In this document: positions 8,702 through 19,409 of the stretch, piece after piece
Layout of the letters: each line of letters opens with the position of its first letter
How positions within the stretch are numbered: the stretch's first letter is position 1
DNA from: Trueperaceae bacterium
GTDB lineage: Bacteria; Deinococcota; Deinococci; Deinococcales; Trueperaceae
Direction: 5' to 3'
NCBI GenBank assembly: GCA_011389865.1
Contig: JAABTL010000024.1
Span: 1 to 40,581, forward strand
Length of the DNA stretch: 40,581 nucleotides
Notes under the pieces: generated by a model
What the model saw: only the letters and a program-made list of their open reading frames with translations
What the model was told of the DNA's origin: nothing
Databases searched by the model: none
Program-made: the position numbers and the translations under genes

Positions 8702-9272
8702 ATGACACCTCACTAAGAAGAGAACCCAAGAACTCGGTCAGCGGCCCGTAGAAGCCGCTGTCGTCCGCCGCTACCACCTCGGGCGCGTAGCGTTGGAACC
8801 AGGGGGAGAGGAACCGCTCGAGCAGGACGCACGCCGCGTCGTCGCGGCCCGCCTCTGCGAGCAGCACGCCGGCCTCGGCGACCGCGGCGACGTGGTCGGC
8901 GAGGTCGTGCCAGCCGGCGGCGGTCTCGACGCCGTGGTGCGCCAGGAACCGCTTCAGCGCCTCGGCGCTGGGCCCGAGCAGCTCGCCGTCGAGGGCGAGG
9001 CCCACGTACGGTGGTGCGGGGACCCCGGCGGCGTTGGTGACGAAGAGGGTGACGTAGGTGGTCTGCAACTTCGGCCAATCGGTCACCTGGAAGACCGGCG
9101 CGGCGACGCCCGTCGCCGCGGCCAGCTCCGCGACCGCGGTCGCGAAAGCGCCCGAGTCGAGGTCGGCGCGCAGCGCGGCGTCGGGCGAGCGGTAGGTGGC
9201 CGCCACGAGCTGCAGCGCCTGCTCGACCACGTCTGCGGGCTCCACCGGGCGCGTGGCCGCGTCCCGCGTCAT
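8685..9272 (-). CDS. TorD/DmsD-family molybdoenzyme maturation chaperone
   Basis: A 195-residue, mostly helical, alanine-rich protein. Family hallmarks are Y73-VTLF, the PPY at 87-89, D-H-V at 126-128 and FLSPWFQRYAP near 155. TorD-type chaperones bind Tat signal peptides and help insert the molybdenum cofactor before export. I start it at ATG 9272, with AGGGG nine bases upstream, not at an in-frame start 60 bases earlier, because the extra residues are unlike the family and would run into the promoter. It is the first gene of operon A and its 3' end overlaps the catalytic gene. No second chaperone is present, so it may serve both molybdoenzymes. Confidence 0.8.
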   Translation of the reverse strand: MTRDAATRPVEPADVVEQALQLVAATYRSPDAALRADLDSGAFATAVAELAAATGVAAPVFQVTDWPKLQTTYVTLFVTNAAGVPAPPYVGLALDGELLGPSAEALKRFLAHHGVETAAGWHDLADHVAAVAEAGVLLAEAGRDDAACVLLERFLSPWFQRYAPEVVAADDSGFYGPLTEFLGSLLSEVSCETAA

Positions 9273-9303
9273 GCCCGTTCGCCCCTCGCCTGGATCACGC
9301 CGC

Positions 9304-9332
9304 AGTATTGCCGCGTGGTTTCGCCGACCCAA
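9304..9332 (-). promoter_or_regulatory. Candidate promoter of operon A
   Basis: On the minus strand TTGGGT (9332-9327) and AATACT (9309-9304) are separated by 17 bases and lie about 32 bases upstream of the chaperone ATG. Upstream of the -35, at 9363-9372, is the perfect ten-base palindrome GCATCGATGC, followed by a partial repeat CTCGATG. This could be a regulator site for the neighbouring ArsR protein; that link is inferred. Confidence 0.5.
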
Positions 9333-9426
9333 GGGACAAAGGTTACGTGCTGGACACGATTCGCATCGATGCTCCTCGATGTTGGGCGCTGCCCGGCGAG
9401 GCGCGGGAGGCTGGGCTCGGGGGTCC

Positions 9427-9804
9427 TCATGCGGTGCCCGTCTCCGGTCGTGCCTGGCGTGGGCGCCGCCCGGTGCGTGCGGCGCGCGGCGCGAGCGCCC
9501 GCTCCTCGAGCATCCTGCGGGTGCACTCGAAGACGCTGGCCGCGCACGGCGTGCGTAGCTCGTACACCACGGCGCCGGCCTCCCTGCGGTCGCGGACGAT
9601 GCCGTGCGCCCGCAGGATGGCGAGGTGCTTCGACACCGTGGTGCGGTCCGAGTCGATCAGGGCGGTGAGCTCGCCGACGGGGCAGGGCCCGTGCACGAGC
9701 CGGTCGACGAGCTTGAGCCGCGACGCGTTGGCGAGCGCCTTCAGCACCAACGCCTGCTGGTGGAAGAGCTCCTCGCGTTCGGCGTTCAAGGTCGTCTCGC
9801 TCAT
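9427..9804 (-). CDS. ArsR/SmtB-family transcriptional regulator with three cysteines
   Basis: A 125-residue winged-helix protein. The recognition region reads CPVGELTALIDSDRTTVSKHLAILRAHGIV at residues 41-70, followed by a beta-wing RDRREAGAVVYELR. Start ATG 9804 is fixed by GAGGAGG five bases upstream. Cysteines fall at 41, 87 and 94; Cys41 lies at the start of the helix-turn-helix, and 87 and 94 lie in the C-terminal helix region. ArsR proteins sense metals, metalloids or, in the SqrR/BigR group, persulfides through such pairs. Placement just upstream of a sulfur-type CISM operon with a rhodanese makes a reactive-sulfur sensor plausible; a metal or arsenite sensor is the alternative. The arginine-rich C-terminus is probably disordered. 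Confidence 0.85.
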   Translation of the reverse strand: MSETTLNAEREELFHQQALVLKALANASRLKLVDRLVHGPCPVGELTALIDSDRTTVSKHLAILRAHGIVRDRREAGAVVYELRTPCAASVFECTRRMLEERALAPRAARTGRRPRQARPETGTA

Positions 9805-9818
9805 CGCGGCCTCCTCGG

Positions 9819-9891
9819 CTGTGCACAGCTTGTGACGGGAGGTACATGTGGTCACAGGGTCATCTGTCCATGTGGCCACACGGCCACATGG
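9819..9891. promoter_or_regulatory. Operator-rich leader of the arsR-family gene
   Basis: Within 90 bases upstream of the regulator ATG lie several nested palindromes. CTGTGCACAG (9819-9828) is perfect. TGTGAC (9831-9836) and GTCACA (9851-9856) are inverted 14 bases apart. CCATGTGGCC (9868-9877) and GGCCACATGG (9882-9891) form a perfect ten-base inverted repeat around ACAC. The heptamer CATGTGG recurs at 9845-9851 and 9869-9875, 24 bases apart, and inverted at 9884-9890. This density suggests an autoregulatory operator array; the bound protein is inferred. Confidence 0.6.
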
Positions 9892-9916
9892 CGGGTCGGC
9901 TCGCGACCCCACGCGC

Positions 9917-9947
9917 GCGCCGCCCCGGAGATGCTCCGGGGCGGCGC
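9917..9947 (-). terminator. Terminator downstream of nirS
   Basis: A perfect 14-bp inverted repeat, GCGCCGCCCCGGAG and its complement, with an ATG loop. It lies 34 bases past the nirS stop on the minus strand and just upstream of the regulator leader. No T tract follows. Confidence 0.65.
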
Positions 9948-9981
9948 TTCGGCCGGTCGAGACCGGTCGGGACGTCGTGCG

Positions 9982-11622
9982 TCAGTACACGTCTTGGGCC
10001 GTGTTGTAGACGTTGAACTTGCCGGTCGGCGTACGGACCCAGTCGCCCTCGATGCGGTCGATCTCCTCGAGCGTGATGGCGTCGTAGACCACGATGAAGG
10101 ACGGCTCGTTCATGCTGCCCCACACTGACAACCAGACCTCGCTGCCGCCGCGGGTGAACTCGGGGTGCACCACCCGCGCGCCGAGTTCCTGCGCCCCCGG
10201 CACCTCCCAGCAGCGCTCGGTCTCGAGCGCGACCTTGTCGATGGCGCACACGGTGGCGGTGCCTGCGGGGCTGGGGCTCATCGGGCTGTCGTAGAACACC
10301 CAGGGGCTGTTGTCGTGGGTCTTGAGGAAGAGGTTGCCGGTGAAGGGGACCTCGACGCGCGCCACCACCTGCCACGCATGCTCCGGGTGCCCCTCCGGGT
10401 CGGCGCCCATGACGGTCATCTCCGCGCTGCCGAGGTTGCCCGTCGCCCACACGGGCCCGTACTCCGGGTGTACCCAGTTGGCGCCGCGGCCCGGGTGGGG
10501 GATCTCCCCCGCGGTGACCTCGGCGGCGAGGGTGCGTTCCTGGGCGTCGATGACCATGAGCTTGTTGAGCGCGTTGGCGGCGACGACGAAGTAGCGGTCG
10601 CCGGCCCAGCCGCCGTCGTGCAGGAAGAGGTCGGTGTCGAGCATGGTGATCGCCATCGGCTGGCCGGGCTCGTCCAGGCGGCTGTAGTCGACGAACCACG
10701 TCTGGCCGGCCTCCTTGATGTTGACGATCCACTCCGGGTAGTAGTGGGAGGCGACGATCGCCGCGACGCGCGCCTCCTCGACGTAGTCGCCGGCGCCGCG
10801 TTGGTAGCCGGCGGTGCCGATCATCTTCAGGGGTTCGAGCGTCAGGCCGTCGAGCACCACAGCCAGCGCGGGCCAGTAGCAGCCGACGATGGCATAGGCG
10901 TCCTCGAAGCCCTCGAACTTGCTCGACTCGATGCTGCGTGCGTCGTAGCAGGGCTTCACCTCCGCCACGACCTCGGGTGGGTCGGACCACAGGTCGATCA
11001 GCGAGGCCTTGCCGTCGCGCCCGATGGCGGTGAAGTAGCGGCCGGTGGCCGAGGAACGCAGGATGTGGATGGCGTAGCCGGTATCGACCAGGCTGACGAG
11101 CTCGTGGGTGTCGCCGTCGACGATGGCGACCTGCCCCATGTCGCGCAGGATGACGCCGACGAAGTTCTCCCAGTCGAGGTCGTGCTGGGGCTCGCTGGGG
11201 CGGTCCTCGGGGGCGACGTGGACCTGCCAGGTCTCGAGGATCTGGTCGAGCGAGATCTGGGCGGGCGCCGGCGGCTCGTTGAGCAGGAAGCGCGCCATGA
11301 CGTCGATCTGCTCCATCGTCAGGATGCCGTGCGCGCCCATGCTCGGCATGCCGCCCGGGAGTCCGCCGTAGATGATCGCCTCGAGGTAGCCCTCGCCCTT
11401 CTCGGAGAGACGGTCGGGGAACAGGTTGGGGCCGGTCGCACCCGCGCGCAGCGCGCCGTGGCAGCCGGCGCAGCGGTCGAAGTAGATCTGGGTGGCGGTC
11501 TCGAACTCCTCGGGCGTGATGGCGGGCGGCTCGGCTTGGGCGTAGCCCACGGCGAGCGTGGCGACGAGCGTCAGGGCGGCGAGCAGGCGTTTCGCGGTGC
11601 GGCGCAGTGCGGATCCTGGCAT
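9982..11622 (-). CDS. nirS: Cytochrome cd1 nitrite reductase
   Basis: A 546-residue periplasmic enzyme that reduces nitrite to nitric oxide. A signal peptide ends near AQA30. The heme c domain has C51-AGC-H55 with Met92 (GGMPSMG) as likely axial ligand. The d1-heme beta-propeller carries GYAIHILR with proximal His186, HDGG with His335 and HPGRGAN with His376, matching the two distal catalytic histidines. The C-terminus TPTGKFNVYNTAQDVY is a NirS hallmark. The paralogue NirN, a d1-biosynthesis protein, is the main alternative, but both distal histidines being present favours NirS. AGGAGGGT lies close before the ATG. No nor, nos or d1-heme biosynthesis genes are in the window. Confidence 0.88.
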   Translation of the reverse strand: MPGSALRRTAKRLLAALTLVATLAVGYAQAEPPAITPEEFETATQIYFDRCAGCHGALRAGATGPNLFPDRLSEKGEGYLEAIIYGGLPGGMPSMGAHGILTMEQIDVMARFLLNEPPAPAQISLDQILETWQVHVAPEDRPSEPQHDLDWENFVGVILRDMGQVAIVDGDTHELVSLVDTGYAIHILRSSATGRYFTAIGRDGKASLIDLWSDPPEVVAEVKPCYDARSIESSKFEGFEDAYAIVGCYWPALAVVLDGLTLEPLKMIGTAGYQRGAGDYVEEARVAAIVASHYYPEWIVNIKEAGQTWFVDYSRLDEPGQPMAITMLDTDLFLHDGGWAGDRYFVVAANALNKLMVIDAQERTLAAEVTAGEIPHPGRGANWVHPEYGPVWATGNLGSAEMTVMGADPEGHPEHAWQVVARVEVPFTGNLFLKTHDNSPWVFYDSPMSPSPAGTATVCAIDKVALETERCWEVPGAQELGARVVHPEFTRGGSEVWLSVWGSMNEPSFIVVYDAITLEEIDRIEGDWVRTPTGKFNVYNTAQDVY

Positions 11623-11762
11623 GGGGGCACCCTCCTAAACACGGATAGAGAAGTCCGAGTAACAACATCCGAGCACGCCGCAGCGGTGTGAGTTAGGGAC
11701 GTTTGTCCTCGCTGCTGGATTGCGGTCGGGGCGGCGTGGCCGATGGGGAGTCGCGCCTCTTG

Positions 11763-11783
11763 TATGATGTGATGCAACTCACG
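11763..11783 (+). promoter_or_regulatory. Candidate subtilase promoter overlapping a CRP-type site
   Basis: TATGAT (11763-11768) is a good -10 match about 110 bases before the subtilase ATG; I see no convincing -35. Directly overlapping it, TGTGATGCAACTCACG (11768-11783) contains the GTGA-N6-TCAC core also found at the operon B promoter. The site lies in the divergent nirS/subtilase interval and could affect either gene. Confidence 0.42.
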
Positions 11784-11876
11784 CGGATGCCCTCGTCGCG
11801 GCCTAGTTCGGGCCGCCGGTGTCCGCGAGGTCCACGCCGCGGCCCTTTGACCGCGACGGTTCGAGGAGGCGTGGAG

Positions 11877-14540
<2,664 letters not shown>

Positions 14541-14567
14541 TGGCACGTAGGAACTAGGCTCACCGGA

Positions 14568-14607
14568 ACCGTGGAGGGGCCCGCCGATCGGCGGGCCCCT
14601 CCACGGT
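14568..14607. terminator. Perfect 40-base palindromic terminator after the subtilase
   Basis: Twenty-base arms meet with no spacer at GATC (centre 14587/14588). It begins 27 bases after the subtilase stop and lies between convergent genes (subtilase plus, rnj minus), so it can act in both directions. Confidence 0.7.
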
Positions 14608-14663
14608 GGTGGAGCGTCGTCGTGCTTGATCCGGTCGCTGGGCGCGCCGGCGGCTCGACGCAC

Positions 14664-14708
14664 TCAGGCCGCCAGCACCGTTGGCAGGATCAACGGACTC
14701 CGCCCCGT
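14664..14708 (-). pseudogene. Duplicated RNase J C-terminal tail (gene remnant)
   Basis: On the minus strand this stretch reads ATGRSPLILPTVLAA then TGA. The real RNase J ends ATGRNPLILPTVLEG then TGA at 14732. The two stops are 68 bases apart and lie in different frames. Over the shared 13 residues only one differs (N to S), while about eight codons differ synonymously (for example CTG/TTG, CCG/CCA, GGC/GGG, AGG/CGG). That pattern implies the copy was translated for some time. It is probably the last fragment of a deleted tandem rnj paralogue. It is less likely an alternative C-terminus reached by frameshifting. Confidence 0.55.
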
Positions 14709-14731
14709 TGCCGGCCGACAGGGCTGCGGCG

Positions 14732-16390
14732 TCACCCCTCGAGCACCGTCGGCAGGATCAGCGGGTTCCTGCCGGTCGCCTTCCTCAGGTGCCGCCGCAC
14801 CGGGTAGAAGATGTCGTCGCGGATGTCCTGCAGGTTCCGCTTCTCCTTGACGCCGCGGGTGACGGCCTCGAGCGCGATGCGCTCGAGCTCCTTGAGCAGG
14901 CCGTTGTTGCCCTGCGCCACGCCGCGGGTGAGCACCTCGACGCTCGGGTGGCGGCTGGCGACCGCCATGATGACGACGATGCCCTCCTCGGAGAGCATCT
15001 GCCGGTCGCGGATGACGGGCTCGTCGATCTCGTCCGCGCTCTTGCCGACGGAGTCGATGTAGATGATGCCCGCCTCGACCTGGCCGGTCACCTTGATGTC
15101 GTCCTTGGTGATCGTGACGACGTCGCCGTTGTGGGGGATGATCGCCTTCTTCGGCGGGCGCGGCATCTGCGCGGAGAGCCGCAGGTGGTTCACCTGGTGG
15201 CGCGCCTCGCCGTGCCACGGGATGAAGAAGCGCGGGCGGGCGAGGTCGAACACCAGCTTGAGCTCCTCGCGCGAGGCGTGGCCCGAGGTGTGCACCTTGT
15301 ACGTCGGCGGGTAGAAGACGTCGATGTCGCGCTCGTACAGCGCGTTGATCACGCGGTTGACCGCCTCCTCGTTGCCGGGGATCGGGTTCGACGACATGAT
15401 GACGGTGTCGCCGCGCTTGAGCGTGATCTTGCGATGGGTGCCCGCGGCGAGGCGCGACAGCGCCGCCATCGGCTGGCCCTGCGAGCCGGTGCACAGGAAC
15501 AGCAGCTTGTCGTCCTGGATGCCGTCGAGCTTGTCGGCCTCGATGAACGGGTGGCGCAGCTTGAGGTAACCGAGCTCCTGCGCGATCCGCGCCACCTTGA
15601 TCATGGAGCGGCCCTCCATGACGATGCGGCGGTCGTGCGCCTCGGCGACCTCGATGATGTTCTGCAGCCGGTGGATGTGCGAGCTGAAGGTGGTGACGAT
15701 CACCCGACCCTTCGCCTTCGCCATGATCTCGGCGATGGCCCCCTTGACCTCGTACTCGCTGGACGTGGTGCCCGGGCGCTCGGCGTTCGTCGAGTCGCTG
15801 ATCAGCAGCAGCACGCCGTCGCGGCCGGCCTCGGCGATCTTCGCCAGGTGGCTCGACTTGCCGTCGGCGGGGTGGTAATCGAGCTTGAAGTCGCCCGTGT
15901 ACACGACCTTGCCGATCGGCGTGTGGATGACCATGCCCGAGTTGTCGGGGATCGAGTGGGTCATGCGGAAGAGGTCGACCGTGAAGTGCTGGCCGATCTT
16001 GATGCGGTCGTCGGGGCTGACCTCGCGCAGGTCGACGTCGGCCTCGCGCAGCTTGAACTCCTCGAACTTGCCGCGCAGCAGGCCCAGGGTGAGCTTCGCG
16101 CCGTACATGGGGATCTTCGGCAACTGCTTGAGGATGTACGGCAGCCCGCCGATGTGGTCCTCGTGGCCGTGCGTCAGCACCCAGCCCTTGATCTGGTGCG
16201 CGTGCTCCAGCACCCAGTCCGGGCGCGGCACCAGGATGTCGACCCCGAGCATGTCGGCGTCGGGGAAGGCGAGACCGCCGTCCACCATGAGGATCTCGTC
16301 CTCGTAGCGGAAGGCGACCATGTTCTTGCCGATCTCGCCCATGCCCCCGAAGGGGATGTACTCCAGCTTGCGATCGTCTTGCTTGGCCAT
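14732..16390 (-). CDS. rnj: Ribonuclease J
   Basis: A 552-residue beta-CASP metallo-beta-lactamase RNase that performs 5'-3' exonuclease and endonuclease steps in mRNA decay and rRNA maturation. The zinc motif is LTHGHEDHIGG, near residue 80, preceded by the N-terminal FGGMGEIGKNM. The beta-CASP part contains TFSSHIHRLQN and CTGSQGQPMAALSRL; the late histidine motif is TSGHASREE, and PWHGEARH follows. Start ATG 16390 has AAAGGA upstream and begins MAKQDDRKLEYIPFGG; longer in-frame starts add GC-driven residues unlike the family. Length matches bacterial RNase J. It lies downstream of pnp, grouping two RNA-decay enzymes, and has a structured leader. Confidence 0.93.
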   Translation of the reverse strand: MAKQDDRKLEYIPFGGMGEIGKNMVAFRYEDEILMVDGGLAFPDADMLGVDILVPRPDWVLEHAHQIKGWVLTHGHEDHIGGLPYILKQLPKIPMYGAKLTLGLLRGKFEEFKLREADVDLREVSPDDRIKIGQHFTVDLFRMTHSIPDNSGMVIHTPIGKVVYTGDFKLDYHPADGKSSHLAKIAEAGRDGVLLLISDSTNAERPGTTSSEYEVKGAIAEIMAKAKGRVIVTTFSSHIHRLQNIIEVAEAHDRRIVMEGRSMIKVARIAQELGYLKLRHPFIEADKLDGIQDDKLLFLCTGSQGQPMAALSRLAAGTHRKITLKRGDTVIMSSNPIPGNEEAVNRVINALYERDIDVFYPPTYKVHTSGHASREELKLVFDLARPRFFIPWHGEARHQVNHLRLSAQMPRPPKKAIIPHNGDVVTITKDDIKVTGQVEAGIIYIDSVGKSADEIDEPVIRDRQMLSEEGIVVIMAVASRHPSVEVLTRGVAQGNNGLLKELERIALEAVTRGVKEKRNLQDIRDDIFYPVRRHLRKATGRNPLILPTVLEG

Positions 16391-16432
16391 GTCGATGGCG
16401 TCCTTTCCGTTCCCGGACGGGTACGCGCGTGT

Positions 16433-16499
16433 GTGCGCTTCGCGCACCTCGTGCGCGCGAAGCGCGCACCTGCGCCAGGGCCCCGAATAGGGTGGGGCC
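16433..16499 (-). other. Structured 5' leader of rnj (three hairpins)
   Basis: Perfect stems lie at 16433-16447 (GTGCGC, TTC loop), 16451-16469 (GTGCGCGC, GAA loop) and 16479-16499 (GGCCCC, nine-base loop). The first two are near-complementary to each other, so they could refold into one longer stem. They lie 43 to 109 bases upstream of the rnj ATG. A weak TATCTT -10 candidate lies at 16519-16514. Alternatively, they are decay-blocking ends of the pnp message. Confidence 0.5.
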
Positions 16500-16546
16500 G
16501 GCCGTCCGGACGCAAGATAGGGGGGACCGGGCACGCGGCCCGGGGG

Positions 16547-16600
16547 GTGGGGGGGCGACGACGCCGCCCCCCCACGGTGTGGACGGGCCGCCGCCCGTCC
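16547..16600 (-). terminator. Two tandem hairpins terminating pnp
   Basis: GGACGGGC-CGCC-GCCCGTCC (16581-16600) begins 11 bases past the pnp stop on the minus strand. It is followed by GTGGGGGGGCG paired with CGCCCCCCCAC (16547-16557 with 16565-16575). Neither has a T tract. Tandem GC stems could terminate transcription or protect the 3' end. Confidence 0.55.
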
Positions 16601-16611
16601 GCAAGCTCAGT

Positions 16612-18828
<2,217 letters not shown>

Positions 18829-18979
18829 GCTCTCTCCGTCTCCTGCGGTGGCGCCGCCCTCGGCGCGACCGTCCTGTAGCGAACGGGCACGCGGGTGTCG
18901 CCATGACGCCCGGTGCCCGCCCACGATTCGACTCGCTGGCCGGTCGGCGACGGATCGGTCGCGGACCGGGTCGACACGT

Positions 18980-19246
18980 TCAGCGCCGCAGCCCGAGGTC
19001 GGCGATCAGCGCCTTGTACGCCTCGTAGTCGGTGCGCTCGAGGTACGACAGCAGCCGCTTGCGCTTGCCGACCATCGTCAACAGGCCGCGGCGGCCGTGG
19101 TGATCCTTGCGGTTCTCCTGCAAGTGGTCGGAGACCTGCCCGATGCGGGCGGTGAGGAGCGCCACCTGCACGGCGGTCGATCCGGTGTCCTGGCCGTCCT
19201 GCCCGTACTTGGCCACGATGTCGCGCTTCTGGTCGGGGGTGAGCAT
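18980..19246 (-). CDS. rpsO: 30S ribosomal protein S15
   Basis: An 88-residue protein matching S15 along its full length: [15 protein letters not shown] at the start, [16 protein letters not shown] in the middle, and [21 protein letters not shown] as the rRNA-binding segment. The start ATG 19246 has GAGG seven bases upstream; an in-frame upstream extension is unlike the family. It is followed after 151 bases by pnp, the classic rpsO-pnp pairing. No further gene is seen in that 151-base gap. Confidence 0.96.
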   Translation of the reverse strand: MLTPDQKRDIVAKYGQDGQDTGSTAVQVALLTARIGQVSDHLQENRKDHHGRRGLLTMVGKRKRLLSYLERTDYEAYKALIADLGLRR

Positions 19247-19351
19247 GAGATACCTCGCTGATGCGGGCGACCCGGGGGTCGCGTTGGGTGGGATGTGGGA
19301 CCAGGCCGGATCCACGGATGGGACGATGCCGGCCGAGCGCTCCAACGCGCC

Positions 19352-19360
19352 ACCATAGCA
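19352..19360 (-). promoter_or_regulatory. Extended -10 promoter of rpsO
   Basis: On the minus strand TGCTATGGT (19360-19352) is an extended -10 element about 105 bases upstream of the rpsO ATG, in otherwise GC-saturated DNA. No clear -35 is visible, as is common with extended -10 promoters. The implied leader of about 100 bases could carry the S15 autoregulatory site, which I cannot identify. Confidence 0.5.
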
Positions 19361-19366
19361 CGCCGC

Positions 19367-19381
19367 GCCGCCCCCGGCGGC
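19367..19381 (-). terminator. Weak hairpin after the S9 peptidase gene
   Basis: GCCGCC-CCC-GGCGGC lies 29 bases past the peptidase stop and just upstream of the rpsO promoter. The stem is only six pairs without a T tract, so it may not terminate fully. Confidence 0.3.
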
Positions 19382-19409
19382 GTGCGGGCGACCGTGGGCC
19401 GCCCGGGGT

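Noticed and set aside
6554-8716. A 720-codon plus-strand open frame opposite the operon A catalytic subunit
   Set aside because: It has shadow composition with no recognisable motif; the minus strand encodes a clear molybdoenzyme.
14568-14607. The 40-base palindrome considered as an insertion-sequence end or recombination site
   Set aside because: It occurs once, has no flanking duplication or transposase, and sits where a terminator is expected between convergent genes.
16391-16611. Possible tRNA or small structured RNA gene in the hairpin-rich rnj-pnp gap
   Set aside because: No tRNA cloverleaf or T-loop sequence is present; the stems are simple GC hairpins best explained as leader and terminator structures.
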